The notes under the pieces were generated by a model. That model was not told where the DNA came from. It searched no databases and saw only the letters and a program-made list of their open reading frames with translations. DNA of 64,000 nucleotides from Pseudomonas guineae (GTDB taxonomy: Bacteria > Pseudomonadota > Gammaproteobacteria > Pseudomonadales > Pseudomonadaceae). A program made the position numbers and the translations under genes. The stretch spans positions 57,617 to 121,616 of the forward strand of contig NZ_FOQL01000007.1 in NCBI RefSeq assembly GCF_900113745.1, read 5' to 3'. Shown here piece by piece: positions 26,469-35,598 of the stretch (positions are counted from its first letter, which is position 1; every line of letters starts with the position of its first letter).

Positions 26469-27740
26469 ATGCCGACTGCATCATATCGGGCACTTTCGCC
26501 TGTTCATCTGCTTAGCCTAGCCATCAGCACAGCCCTGCTTGCCCCCGCGGCCCACGCCGATTTCGTTGCCGACAGCAAAGCCAGCCTGACCACAACTAAC
26601 ATTTACCTCAACCGCGACTTCCGTGAAGGCACCAGCAGCCAGCAGAACAAGCGTGACGAATGGGGTCAGGGCTTCCTCCTCGACATCCAGTCCGGCTACA
26701 CCGAAGGTACTGTCGGTTTCGGTGTGGACGCCCTGGGTATGCTCGGCGTCAAGCTCAACTCGGGCGGCGGCAGCACGGGCACCGACCTGCTCCCAGTGCA
26801 GGACGATGGCGGCACCCCAGATCAATTCGGCCGTGTGGGCCTAACCGGTAAAATCAAGGTCTCCAAGACCGAGCTGCGCTATGGCTCGCACATCCCTGAG
26901 CTACCCGTAGTCAAAGCCAGTGACAGTCGTTTGCTGCCGCAAGTGTTCGAAGGCGGCCTGCTGACTTCTTCCGAGCTAGAAGGCCTGACCTTTACTGGCG
27001 GACGTCTGGACAAGGTGATCGACCGCGCCTCGACCAACTCCGAAGAGCTAATCCTCAACAGTAAAAATAAGCGCTTCGCCGGCGGCGTTACCGCTGACCA
27101 CCTGGACCTGATGGGCCTCGACTACAGTTTCAACAAACAACTCAAAGGTCGTTACTACTTCGCCGACCTCGATGACATCTACCGCCAGCACTTCTTCGGC
27201 CTGCTCGCCAGCCAGCCCTTGGGCAATGGCAACCTGAGTGCCGATGTGCGGATGATGTTGAGCAAGGACAGTGGCGCCGCCAATGCCGGCAAGGTCGACA
27301 ACCGCGCCTTCAACGCCATGTTCACCTACGCCATTGCCGGCCACAAACTGGGGCTCGGCTTTCAGGACATGAGCGGCGACACGGGATACGCCTATATCGA
27401 TGGCAGCGATCCGTTTCTGGTCAACTTCGTGCAGATCAACGACTTCGCCAACGCCGACGAGCGCTCCTGGCAGGCGCGTTACGACTATGACTTCGGCAAG
27501 CTCGGCGTACCTGGCCTGAGCTTTATGACCCGCTATATCAAAGGCAGCGATGCGCAGATTGCCGGCAGCAACGACACCGGTGGCGAGTGGGAACGCGACA
27601 TCGAAGTGAAATACGTGGTGCAGAGCGGTCCGCTGAAAGATGTTTACGTACGTTTGCGCAACGCCAGCTTCAAGTCTGACTTCGCTCGCGACGCGGACGA
27701 AAACCGCGTCATCGTCGGCTACACGCTGCCGATCTGGTAA
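26469..27740 (+). CDS. opdH: OprD-family outer-membrane porin (OpdH-like)
   Basis: The protein has about 423 residues. A signal peptide ends near APAAHADFVAD; the mature part begins as OprD family members do (SKASLTTTNIYLNRDFREG) and ends with a barrel-closing strand (VIVGYTLPIW). The OprD family makes substrate-specific channels for small organic acids and amino acids. OpdH of P. aeruginosa is the tricarboxylate channel and sits in the same place before tctCBA, which is the basis for the name. The ATG at 26469 is chosen for the signal peptide. Confidence 0.82.
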   Translation: MPTASYRALSPVHLLSLAISTALLAPAAHADFVADSKASLTTTNIYLNRDFREGTSSQQNKRDEWGQGFLLDIQSGYTEGTVGFGVDALGMLGVKLNSGGGSTGTDLLPVQDDGGTPDQFGRVGLTGKIKVSKTELRYGSHIPELPVVKASDSRLLPQVFEGGLLTSSELEGLTFTGGRLDKVIDRASTNSEELILNSKNKRFAGGVTADHLDLMGLDYSFNKQLKGRYYFADLDDIYRQHFFGLLASQPLGNGNLSADVRMMLSKDSGAANAGKVDNRAFNAMFTYAIAGHKLGLGFQDMSGDTGYAYIDGSDPFLVNFVQINDFANADERSWQARYDYDFGKLGVPGLSFMTRYIKGSDAQIAGSNDTGGEWERDIEVKYVVQSGPLKDVYVRLRNASFKSDFARDADENRVIVGYTLPIW

Positions 27741-27769
27741 TCCAAAATAAGAATTCAGAGGAACACACC

Positions 27770-28747
27770 ATGAAAACTGCCTTTACCCGCATCGCCCTCG
27801 CTACCGCCTGTATGGCCTTTGCCGGCCAGCTGCTGGCGGCTGAACCCAAACGCCCGGAATGCATCGCCCCGGCCAAGCCCGGTGGCGGCTTCGACCTGAC
27901 CTGCAAACTGGCGCAAAGCGGACTGAAAGACAGCGGCCTGCTGAAAGCACCGATGCGCGTGACCTACATGCCCGGCGGCGTTGGCGCGGTGGCCTATAAC
28001 GCAGTAATTGCCCAGCGCGCCGATGACGCAGGCACCATCACGGCCTTCTCCAGCGGCTCGCTGCTCAACCTGGCGCAAGGCAAGTTCGGCCGGTACGACG
28101 AAACAGGTGTGCGCTGGCTGGCCGCCGTGGGCACTGACTATGGCGCGATCACCGTGCGCGCCGATTCGCCTTATCAGAACCTGGATGATCTGGTGCAGGC
28201 CTTGAAAAAAGAACCTGGCAGTATCGTCTTCGGTGCGGGCGCCACCATCGGTGGTCAGGATTGGATGCAGACGGCACTGATCGCTCGCCTAGCCGGCATC
28301 GACCCAAAAAACCTGCGTTATGTAGCTTTTGAAGGCGGCGGCGAAACCCTCACCGCCATGCTCGGCGGTCACGTGCAGGTCACCTCAAGCGGCTTGGGTG
28401 AAGTCACCCCGCAGCTGGCAGCGAAGAAGGTACGCATCCTCGCCGTACTCGCTGATGAGCGTCTGCCGGGTAAGCTGGCCGATATCCCAACCGCCAAGGA
28501 ACAGGGCTACGACATCAGCTGGCCGGTGATCCGCGGTTTCTACATGGGCCCAGAGGTAACTGACGAGCAATACAACTGGTGGAAGCAGCAGTTCGACAGC
28601 CTGCTGGCCCGCGAAGACTTCGCCACCCTGCGCGAACAGCGTGACCTACTGCCCCTGGCAGTCACCGGTGATGAGCTGAAAGCCCTGGTCTTCAAGCAAG
28701 TTGAAGAATACAAGGCATTGGCAGGCGAGTTCGGCCTGGTCCAGTAA
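27770..28747 (+). CDS. tctC: Tripartite tricarboxylate transporter, periplasmic binding protein TctC
   Basis: The protein has 325 residues. A signal peptide ends near GQLLAAEP. The binding fold shows the TctC landmarks CIAPAKPGGGFDLTCKL and YMPGGVGAVAYN, with later VTSSGLGEVTPQL. It captures citrate-like tricarboxylates in the periplasm and delivers them to TctAB. It follows the porin gene by 29 nt with AGAGGA before the ATG. Confidence 0.93.
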   Translation: MKTAFTRIALATACMAFAGQLLAAEPKRPECIAPAKPGGGFDLTCKLAQSGLKDSGLLKAPMRVTYMPGGVGAVAYNAVIAQRADDAGTITAFSSGSLLNLAQGKFGRYDETGVRWLAAVGTDYGAITVRADSPYQNLDDLVQALKKEPGSIVFGAGATIGGQDWMQTALIARLAGIDPKNLRYVAFEGGGETLTAMLGGHVQVTSSGLGEVTPQLAAKKVRILAVLADERLPGKLADIPTAKEQGYDISWPVIRGFYMGPEVTDEQYNWWKQQFDSLLAREDFATLREQRDLLPLAVTGDELKALVFKQVEEYKALAGEFGLVQ

Positions 28748-28764
28748 CCACGCCAGTGAGACTC

Positions 28765-28801
28765 CGTAGGATGGGTTAGCCGCGGCCCGATCCATCCTAC
28801 G
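28765..28801. repeat. Palindromic repeat (GTAGGATGG family)
   Basis: CGTAGGATGG (28765-28774) pairs with CCATCCTACG (28792-28801), a perfect 10-bp stem around a 17-nt loop, in the tctC-tctB gap. A related half-site CCATCCTAC lies at 9032-9040. It may reduce read-through so that the binding protein is made in excess over TctBA. Confidence 0.75.
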
Positions 28802-28840
28802 TTTCAAGTTCTACCCCGACTCCCGACTAGGTAATTGATC

Positions 28841-29284
28841 ATGTACGTTCGCCTGTTCGCCGCGAGCTGGCTGCTGTTTTGCGCCGTTCTCGCCGTTATT
28901 GCCTGGGGCTTCCAGGCACCCTTCGCCTACGACCCTGTGGGTCCGCGCGCTTATCCCTTGTTGCTGCTGGCGCTGATGGCTGCCGGTAGTTTGTGGCTGC
29001 TGCTCAAGCCCGGCCTGCTTGAGCAACGGTTCAACCGCCGCGCCGCGCTACGCGCCACGTTGTGCGTACTGACGCTGCTGGCTTATGCCTTGCTGTTTGA
29101 AACCCTTGGCTTTGTGATCAGCACCGCCTTGGCTGCCTTTGCCCTTGGCCTGCTGTTTACCGGCCGCCCGATTCCTTGCGCCATCACCGCTGTGCTGATG
29201 GGTGTGCTGCTGTATGTCCTGTTTGATTACCTGCTGGATGTGCCGCTACCCCTCGGCCTGTTCGAAGCCTTTGTGGAGAGCTGA
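28841..29284 (+). CDS. tctB: Tripartite tricarboxylate transporter, small membrane subunit TctB
   Basis: The protein has 147 residues with four predicted membrane helices (for example LFAASWLLFCAVLAVIAW near the start). TctB is the small, poorly conserved subunit pairing with TctA. The ATG at 28841 is preferred over the TTG at 28835. The gene ends 2 nt before tctA. Confidence 0.9.
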   Translation: MYVRLFAASWLLFCAVLAVIAWGFQAPFAYDPVGPRAYPLLLLALMAAGSLWLLLKPGLLEQRFNRRAALRATLCVLTLLAYALLFETLGFVISTALAAFALGLLFTGRPIPCAITAVLMGVLLYVLFDYLLDVPLPLGLFEAFVES

Positions 29285-29286
29285 AA

Positions 29287-30795
29287 ATGGAAACCCTGAA
29301 TTTCTTGATGCAAGGTTTTGAGGTCGCCATGCGCCCGGAAAACCTGTTGATGGCGCTGTTCGGTGCCTTTGTCGGCACCATCGTCGGTATGCTCCCCGGC
29401 CTGGGTCCGATCAACGGCGTAGCGCTGTTGCTGCCACTGGCTTTCGCCCTCGGCCTACCACCGGAAACCGCATTGATCCTGCTGGCTGCCGTGTACCTGG
29501 GCTGTGAATACGGCGGACGCATTTCCGCTATTTTGCTCAACGTACCGGGTGATGCCGCGGCTGTGATGACCACCCTTGATGGTTATCCGCTGGCCCGCCA
29601 GGGCAAGGCCGGCATCGCCCTGTCGCTGTCTGCCGTCAGCTCGTTTATCGGCAGCATCATCGCCACCTGCGGTGTAGTTCTATTTGCGCCACTGCTGGCG
29701 AAATGGGCGGTGGCCTTCGGCCCGGCCGAGTACTTCGTGCTGATGATTTTTGCTATCGCCTGCCTCGGCGGCATGGTTGGCGACAAACCGATGAAAACCC
29801 TGATGGCCGCGTTGATCGGCCTGGCACTGGCCACCGTCGGTGTGGACTCAACCACCGGCGTATACCGCTTCACCTTCGGCAGCGTCAGCCTCTCCGACGG
29901 CATCCAATTCGTCATCGTGGTGATCGGCTTCTTCAGCGTCAGTGAAGTGCTGTTGATGCTGGAAAAAACCCACAACGGCCAGAAAGCCGTAAAGGCCAGC
30001 GGTCGCCTGCTGTTCAACTTCAAAGAGTTCACCTTCACCTTCTGGACTATGGTGCGCAGCGCCGTCGCCGGTTTCGTTATCGGCACGTTGCCAGGCGCCG
30101 GCGCCACCATCGCCAGCGCCATGACCTATATGACTGAAAAGCGCATGGCCGGTAGTACAGGCAAGTTTGGTGAAGGCGACCTGCGCGGCCTGGCAGCGCC
30201 AGAAGCGGCTAACAACGCTTCGGCCTGCGGCTCGCTGATCCCCATGCTGACCCTTGGCGTACCCGGTTCCGGCACCACAGCAGTAATGATCGGCGCGCTG
30301 ACGCTGTACAACATCACCCCTGGCCCACTGTTGTTTGAACAACAGCCCGATGTGGTCTGGGGCCTGATTGCCTCGCTGTTTATCGGCAACGTGATTTTGC
30401 TGGTGATGAACATCCCGCTGGTCGGCCTATTCTCGCGCATGCTCAGCGTACCCAACTGGGTGCTGGTGCCAGCGATCACCGTGATCAGCATGGTCGGCGT
30501 CTACGCGGTGCACAGCACTACCTTCGACTTGGTGCTGATGGTCGGCCTCGGCGTATTCGGCTATATCTTGCGCAAGCTGGATTTCCCGCTCTCGGCCTTA
30601 ATCCTCGGCTTCGTCCTCGGAGAACTGATGGAAGACAACCTGCGCCGCGCCCTGTCGATCTCAGCAGGCGACCTGAACATCCTCTGGCACAGCCCGATCA
30701 GCCTGGGTTTGTGGGCACTCACTGCCGTGATGCTAGGCATGCCGGGGCTGCGCTGGTGGCGGGCACGTCGTGCGGCGCAACTGGCCAATGTGTAA
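29287..30795 (+). CDS. tctA: Tripartite tricarboxylate transporter, large membrane subunit TctA
   Basis: The protein has 502 residues and about 11-12 membrane helices. Conserved loops are GMLPGLGPINGVALLLPL (about 37-54), EYGGRISAILLNVPGD and GTLPGAGATIASAMTY, with PEAANNASACGSLIPML in the second half; these are the duplicated TctA motifs. It moves tricarboxylate with an ion gradient. It is the third gene of the tctCBA unit. Confidence 0.95.
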   Translation: METLNFLMQGFEVAMRPENLLMALFGAFVGTIVGMLPGLGPINGVALLLPLAFALGLPPETALILLAAVYLGCEYGGRISAILLNVPGDAAAVMTTLDGYPLARQGKAGIALSLSAVSSFIGSIIATCGVVLFAPLLAKWAVAFGPAEYFVLMIFAIACLGGMVGDKPMKTLMAALIGLALATVGVDSTTGVYRFTFGSVSLSDGIQFVIVVIGFFSVSEVLLMLEKTHNGQKAVKASGRLLFNFKEFTFTFWTMVRSAVAGFVIGTLPGAGATIASAMTYMTEKRMAGSTGKFGEGDLRGLAAPEAANNASACGSLIPMLTLGVPGSGTTAVMIGALTLYNITPGPLLFEQQPDVVWGLIASLFIGNVILLVMNIPLVGLFSRMLSVPNWVLVPAITVISMVGVYAVHSTTFDLVLMVGLGVFGYILRKLDFPLSALILGFVLGELMEDNLRRALSISAGDLNILWHSPISLGLWALTAVMLGMPGLRWWRARRAAQLANV

Positions 30796-30830
30796 GGTCT
30801 ATTGCCGTTTCATCGCGAGCTCCAAATGAA

Positions 30831-31871
30831 ATGACAACAGCCCCTAAACTGCCTGCACTCACGGGCTGGCAAGGCTGGTGGGCCACCCCACTGGTGGGTC
30901 TTGCCGGCGGCGCCTTGGCCAGTCTGATCGGCTGGCCTTTGCCGTGGATCATCGGCCCGCTGTTGGCCGTTATTGTCGCGCGCTGCAGCGGCTGGCTGAT
31001 CAGCGAGGTGCCCGGCGGGCGCAAGACCGGCCAATGGCTGGTCGCCAGCGCCATTGGCTTGCACTTCACCCAAGCGGTATTCACTGAGTTGCTCAGCCAC
31101 TTTGCGATCATTCTGTTTGGCGCGCTGATTACCCTGCTGCTCAGCCTAATTGGCATCACCTTGCTGCGTCGCGCTGGCCTGGATCGCGCCACTGCATTCT
31201 TTGCCAGCATGCCCGGCGGTGCCAGCGAGATGGTCAATCTGGCGCAACGGCACAACGCCGAAACCGCTAAGGTCGCGGCCGCCCACAGCCTAAGGTTGCT
31301 GCTCGTCGTGCTGCTGATCCCAGCGATCTTCACTTGGAGCCTGCCCCCCATCGCGCCTCCAGCGCCCGCACCGGTGAGCTGGCCATGGCTGGCGATACTG
31401 TTACCAGGGGGTGCGTTGTTGGCGTGGCTGTGGGGCAAGCTGAAACAACCCAACCCGTGGATGCTCGGCCCGCTAACTGTGTGTGCATTGGCCAGCGTGA
31501 GTTTCGACCTGCATTTGGGGTTGCCTGATGGCTTGGGCCAAATCGGCCAGTGGCTGATCGGCTGCGCTCTGGGCTGTCACTTCGACCGCACGTTCTTTCG
31601 CAGCGCGCCGGGCTTTCTCGCGCGCATTCTGCTGTTCAGCCTACTCGCCATGCTCGCCGCCGCGGGCTTGGGTCAAAGCCTCGGCTGGCTGGCCGGGGCC
31701 AACCAAAGCTCGCTGATGCTCGGCATGATGCCTGGCGGCATCACTGAACTGTGCCTGACGGCTGAAGCCCTGCAACTCTCGGTGGCCTTAGTCACTGCTT
31801 TACAGGTGCTGCGGCTGTTTTTGGTGATGTTCCTCGCCGAACCCTTATTCAGGCTCTGGCAGCGCAGCTGA
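30831..31871 (+). CDS. AbrB-family integral membrane protein
   Basis: The protein has 346 residues with about 10 hydrophobic helices arranged as two similar halves. FFASMPGGASEMVNLAQ in the first half and MLGMMPGGITELCLTAEAL in the second are the paired MPGG motifs of the AbrB/putative ammonia-monooxygenase membrane family. It starts 35 nt after tctA, so it is probably the last gene of the tricarboxylate operon. The older ammonia monooxygenase label is not supported by function. Confidence 0.85.
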   Translation: MTTAPKLPALTGWQGWWATPLVGLAGGALASLIGWPLPWIIGPLLAVIVARCSGWLISEVPGGRKTGQWLVASAIGLHFTQAVFTELLSHFAIILFGALITLLLSLIGITLLRRAGLDRATAFFASMPGGASEMVNLAQRHNAETAKVAAAHSLRLLLVVLLIPAIFTWSLPPIAPPAPAPVSWPWLAILLPGGALLAWLWGKLKQPNPWMLGPLTVCALASVSFDLHLGLPDGLGQIGQWLIGCALGCHFDRTFFRSAPGFLARILLFSLLAMLAAAGLGQSLGWLAGANQSSLMLGMMPGGITELCLTAEALQLSVALVTALQVLRLFLVMFLAEPLFRLWQRS

Positions 31872-31892
31872 AACCCCTCATCGACCACGTTT

Positions 31893-31917
31893 AGCCCGCC
31901 TTGCGCGGGCTCTTTTT
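31893..31917 (+). terminator. Rho-independent terminator of the tct operon
   Basis: AGCCCGC (31893-31899) pairs with GCGGGCT (31905-31911) across a 5-nt loop and is followed by CTTTTTT. It lies 22 nt after the AbrB-family gene. Confidence 0.88.
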
Positions 31918-32017
31918 TGCCTGTGGCGCGGGCAGTTTTTGTTTAGCAGATATGTCCACTACCACGCAGGCATGTGCGTCTGGCGTAATCTCAGGCTTAA
32001 CCTTCGAGGCAACCTGG

Positions 32018-32884
32018 ATGAATGTGCTGCGCTGGCCTGCCGTGAAAACGCTGCTGCTATTGCTCTGCCTGAGCCTGCTGATTACAGCCTGTAGCCGTTT
32101 AGGATTGGCCTATCGCAACCTGGACTGGCTGGTGCCTTGGCGACTGAACGACTACTTGAACCTCAATGCTCAACAACAGGCCTGGCTCAAACCGCGCCTA
32201 CAGAAACACCTGCAATGGCACTGCAGCAGCGAGCTGCCACGCTATATCGACTGGCTGCACAGCACCGAAAGCATCCTCGCTCAGCCGCAACCGGATAGCG
32301 TCCGGTTGCTTGAACAATTCGGCCAGTTCGATGCCGCGCTCAAACGCATCAGCGTCGAGATCACCCCTACCGTAATTGTGCTACTGCAGGGGCTGAGTGA
32401 GCAGCAGGTCAGCGAGCTATTCGCTGCGCTCGAAGAGGACAACGTAGAGGACCGTCAGGACTTCCTCGACCCACCGTTGAACACCCAGATCAGCGAACGC
32501 CGTGAGCGCATGCAGGAGCGCCTGAGACCCTGGCTGGGCCGCCTTAACAGCGCACAAAATGAACACCTTGCGGACTGGGCTAATAGCCTCAGTGAGCAAA
32601 CCCGCCTGTGGTTGGAGAATCGCCAGCGATGGCAGGAGCAATTGCGAAGCGTGCTCGCCGAACCTGACAGTGCTGATTTCGCACCGCAGCTGACCCGCCT
32701 GTTACAGCAACGCGAAGCGTTCTACAGCGACGCGTACCGCGCCAGTTATGACCGTTCGCGTCAAGCATTCGCCACCCTGTTCAGCCAGCTGTTGAGCAGT
32801 GCCGATGCAGCACAGCGCGAGCGCTTGGCCCATCGCCTGCGCGACCTGCGCCGTGACCTTGTCGAGCAGCAGTGCCAGGCTTAA
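32018..32884 (+). CDS. DUF6279 family lipoprotein
   Basis: The protein has 288 residues. The ATG at 32018 starts a lipoprotein signal ending LLITACSRLG; the mature part is strongly helical and charged (YRNLDWLVPWRLNDYLNL, then many Gln/Arg/Glu repeats), as in the DUF6279 lipoproteins of Pseudomonas. The longer frame to 31901 begins inside the tct terminator and is rejected. It converges on ung and overlaps its stop by 4 nt. Function unknown. Confidence 0.8.
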   Translation: MNVLRWPAVKTLLLLLCLSLLITACSRLGLAYRNLDWLVPWRLNDYLNLNAQQQAWLKPRLQKHLQWHCSSELPRYIDWLHSTESILAQPQPDSVRLLEQFGQFDAALKRISVEITPTVIVLLQGLSEQQVSELFAALEEDNVEDRQDFLDPPLNTQISERRERMQERLRPWLGRLNSAQNEHLADWANSLSEQTRLWLENRQRWQEQLRSVLAEPDSADFAPQLTRLLQQREAFYSDAYRASYDRSRQAFATLFSQLLSSADAAQRERLAHRLRDLRRDLVEQQCQA

Positions 32885-33573
32885 ACCTCAGACAGCCGCC
32901 AGTCGATCGGACTCAGCGCATGCTGCTGGAGGAACTTATTGCAGCGACTGAAATGGCCGTTGCCGATAAAGCCGCGATGCGCCGATAGCGGTGACGGGTG
33001 TACCGACTTCAGCACTAGGTGCTTGCTGCTATCGATGAGTTTTTCTTTGCTTTGCGCATGCGCGCCCCAGAGCAGGAACACCAGGCTAGGTTGCTGCTGG
33101 CTGACCACTTCGATGACCTTGTCGGTAAAGGCCTGCCAACCGATCTTGGCGTGGGAGCCGGCGATGCCATGCTCGACTGTAAGCGAGGTGTTGAGCAGCA
33201 GCACGCCCTGCTCCGCCCAACGCTGCAGGTTGCCGTGGCTGGCGATATCGATATTCAAGTCGCGCTTAAGCTCTTTATAGATGTTGACCAATGACGGCGG
33301 GGTTTTCACGCCCGGCTGCACCGAGAAACACAGGCCATGGGCCTGGCCCGCACCGTGGTAAGGGTCCTGACCAATCACCACCACCTTGACCTGCGCCAAC
33401 GGCGTGGAATTCAAGGCATTGAAAATCAGCGCACCCGGTGGATAAATCTCTTTTCCCGCGGCCTTCTCTGCGCGTAGAAAGTCGCCCAGTTCGCGCATGT
33501 AGGGCTTCTCGAACTCATCCTGCAGCGCCGCTTTCCAGCCCGCTTCGAGTTTGACGTTTTCTGCAGCGCTCAT
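32881..33573 (-). CDS. ung: Uracil-DNA glycosylase
   Basis: The protein has 230 residues. It excises uracil from DNA. The catalytic water-activating loop VVIGQDPYHGAGQAHGLCFS (Asp in GQDPYH, about 67) and the C-terminal HPSPLSAHRGF (catalytic His) are intact, as is LLLNTSLTVE. The gene is single, convergent with the DUF6279 lipoprotein. Confidence 0.96.
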   Translation of the reverse strand: MSAAENVKLEAGWKAALQDEFEKPYMRELGDFLRAEKAAGKEIYPPGALIFNALNSTPLAQVKVVVIGQDPYHGAGQAHGLCFSVQPGVKTPPSLVNIYKELKRDLNIDIASHGNLQRWAEQGVLLLNTSLTVEHGIAGSHAKIGWQAFTDKVIEVVSQQQPSLVFLLWGAHAQSKEKLIDSSKHLVLKSVHPSPLSAHRGFIGNGHFSRCNKFLQQHALSPIDWRLSEV

Positions 33574-33797
33574 GCCTATTTCCTGCCTGTAACAACGGAG
33601 ACGGCACGCTAAGGAAGGAGTCCATGCAAGTCAAGGCGAGTGCTTGGTACCGCGCCGAAACAAGCCGCTTTCGCTCAGTTGCTGAAGGCCGAGTTGCTCG
33701 ATTTAGAGACTGGCAATGGTTGTGACTGCCGGCTGTCGACCCAAGTAACCGTTAAGAGGCAGACCAACGCCGACTTGAATGATCTAAGCGCCGCTTG
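33574..33797. other. Intergenic region without recognised gene
   Basis: The 224 nt between the start of ung and the end of the OYE-family gene contain only a short plus-strand frame (33640-33855) that runs into the oxidoreductase gene and shows no similarity I recognise. It marks the left edge of the accessory cassette. Confidence 0.4.
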
Positions 33798-35033
33798 TCA
33801 GACCCGGAAAGCAAGTTTCCAGTCTTTGCAACGGCCTGCATCGCGCAAGTCATAGAGGCTAATGGCGGTCTCTAAATCCAAACTGAAGTCATCCTCACGG
33901 TCTTCTGCGAGCGCCGTTAATCGCATCGAGTACCAAGCGGTTACTCCACCGGGAGGCGATGTAACGAACGTTGGAAACTTAGGGTCGCCGCTACTGCCGC
34001 TCAACCAATCGCGCGCAAGATTCGGATTAAGCGCCATGGCACGACCGATGCCGACCATATCGACAGCGCCGCTGTCTAGAGCATCAACTGCTTGTTGTCG
34101 CGTTTTAAAGCCACCGGTTGCCATGACAGAAATGACGGTCGATTTTTTCGCTCGACGGGCAAAATCAAGGAAATACGGCCCGCGTGCAGAGGGGCTATCT
34201 GAACTTGAAGCAGCGCCCGGAAAATAGGTCCCGCCGCTGATATCGATCAGATCAATCGATGTTTGATCGAGCATGCGAACTACTTCTAGAGCCTCGTCTT
34301 CCGTCAATCCACCTTGCAGTTTATCGGTCGAATTGATCTTGATAGCTATCGCAAACGAAGCGCCAACAGCCTGCCGAACTGCTCCTATCACCTCGCGAAC
34401 GAGGCGGAATCTCGCCTCTATTGAGCCGCCATATCCGTCTGTCCGGTGATTGAATAATGGCGATAAAAATTGGCTCAACAGAAATCCGTGTCCGGCATGA
34501 ATTTGCACACCGCCAAATCCTGCTTCTTTGGCAATGAACGCAGCCCTGGCGTAGATACCCGTCAACTCTCCAATGTCAGTGCTGGTCATGCCCACACATT
34601 GCAGCCCTTCTATATCCAGCGGGGATGGGCCCTTGGGGCGGCTGATAGGCAAATGGGAAAGCGCCCCGGCGTGTCCGAGTTGCGGCCAAAGATGCGCACC
34701 CTCAGCTGAACCTCTACGAGCCAAAGATCGCAACGCCCCTAAATCGGCATCAGCTCCCAGCACTAAATTTCCGGGCTTTTCGGGATAACGCGGATCTCCT
34801 TGCACCTCGCCAATTAGCGATAACGCCACGCCACCTTCCGCCCAGCGTTCATAGAGCCGCGCCTGTGCGTCAGTAGCATTACCTTTCCCATCACCAAGCG
34901 AATCCGACATCGCTGACTTTGTCAGTCGATTTTTCAGAATCACTCCACAAGGAAGCTCAAGCGGGCGGCTCAGTACATTTCCCGTGGCTGAGTATTCATG
35001 CGTGATCATTGGCTGCGTCATCTTGAACCCCAT
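33798..35033 (-). CDS. NADH:flavin oxidoreductase, old yellow enzyme family
   Basis: The protein has 411 residues. It is an FMN-dependent ene-reductase-like enzyme: LKNRLTKSAMSDSLGD near the start, the substrate-binding GVQIHAGHGFLLSQFLSP (His and following loop), FNHRTDGYGGSIEARFR and the phosphate-binding VDMVGIGRAMALNP. Substrate cannot be told from sequence. It follows an ArsR regulator by 66 nt and an inverted repeat abuts its start, so it is probably regulated by that protein. A second ATG at 35021 is possible. Confidence 0.87.
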   Translation of the reverse strand: MGFKMTQPMITHEYSATGNVLSRPLELPCGVILKNRLTKSAMSDSLGDGKGNATDAQARLYERWAEGGVALSLIGEVQGDPRYPEKPGNLVLGADADLGALRSLARRGSAEGAHLWPQLGHAGALSHLPISRPKGPSPLDIEGLQCVGMTSTDIGELTGIYARAAFIAKEAGFGGVQIHAGHGFLLSQFLSPLFNHRTDGYGGSIEARFRLVREVIGAVRQAVGASFAIAIKINSTDKLQGGLTEDEALEVVRMLDQTSIDLIDISGGTYFPGAASSSDSPSARGPYFLDFARRAKKSTVISVMATGGFKTRQQAVDALDSGAVDMVGIGRAMALNPNLARDWLSGSSGDPKFPTFVTSPPGGVTAWYSMRLTALAEDREDDFSLDLETAISLYDLRDAGRCKDWKLAFRV

Positions 35034-35053
35034 CGTAATATCTCGATATTTCG
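35034..35053. promoter_or_regulatory. Inverted repeat upstream of the OYE-family gene
   Basis: CGTAATAT (35034-35041) and ATATTTCG (35046-35053) form an imperfect palindrome around CTCG, one mismatch per arm. The AT-rich CGATAT core is shared with the palindrome before the ArsR gene at 35415-35424. It directly precedes the oxidoreductase start. Confidence 0.5.
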
Positions 35054-35099
35054 TTTTAAATGCGCAGAAAAGGCTGCGTGCGCAGTTCTCATCTAACCC

Positions 35100-35408
35100 C
35101 TAGGGCTTCAATAACTCCTTAGCAACCTCGTCGAGAAACACCTGAATGTTTCCCTCATTGCGCCGGTAAAACGTCCACTGCCCATGACGCTCAGCAAGCA
35201 CCAACCCAGCCTGCTTTAGCACACCCATGTAGTTTGAGATTGTTGATTGCGAAAGCCCGGCCTTCTCTTGAATGTAGGCAACACATACACCATCCAAATC
35301 CGCATGTTCAGGCAGAGAGGGGGGAAAGTTTGACCGGTCTTTCAACCATTCAAGAATTCTGCGCCGTGCAGGGTTGTTTAGAGCGGCAATAACGTTTTCT
35401 ATATCCAT
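35100..35408 (-). CDS. ArsR-family transcriptional regulator
   Basis: The protein has 102 residues. It is a winged helix-turn-helix protein: ALNNPARRRILEWLKD at the start, recognition helix in LSQSTISNYMGVLKQAGLV, and a wing with RHGQWTFYRRN. One Cys (GVCVAYIQ) lies near the position of metal-binding Cys in ArsR, but the CxC pair is absent, so metal sensing is not supported. The ATG at 35408 fits the family; the open frame extends to 35543. Probably a repressor of itself and the downstream oxidoreductase. Confidence 0.85.
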   Translation of the reverse strand: MDIENVIAALNNPARRRILEWLKDRSNFPPSLPEHADLDGVCVAYIQEKAGLSQSTISNYMGVLKQAGLVLAERHGQWTFYRRNEGNIQVFLDEVAKELLKP

Positions 35409-35414
35409 AAAATA

Positions 35415-35434
35415 CGATATATCGATAAATCGAC
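35415..35434. promoter_or_regulatory. Palindromic operator candidate before the ArsR gene
   Basis: CGATATATCG (35415-35424) is a perfect palindrome 6 nt before the ArsR start, followed by an overlapping ATCGAT and a further ATCG half-site. It shares the CGATAT core with the repeat at 35034-35053, as expected for one protein binding both. Confidence 0.55.
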
Positions 35435-35598
35435 ATTGGTCAAGCAGAGCATTGACCTCAGGGAAGCAATGCGTGTTAGTTCCCGCCCTTGAATGGCTAC
35501 TACTTGCCGACTCCCGCCGGTGGTGACCAACACACCCGGCCAATAGCGACAGTCTGACGCCCTAACCCTGACCGAGCGCTGAGTTTGCGCTTCACGGG

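Noticed and set aside
30719..31453. A 244-codon antisense frame in the AbrB-family gene
   Set aside because: Shadow frame; no similarity and the sense strand encodes a membrane protein with conserved motifs.
30831..31871. Ammonia monooxygenase
   Set aside because: The AbrB-type MPGG motifs and membrane topology do not resemble AmoA; the old label is misleading.
33640..33855. Small plus-strand gene of 71 codons after ung
   Set aside because: No ribosome-binding site or similarity, and it overlaps the 3' end of the OYE-family gene.
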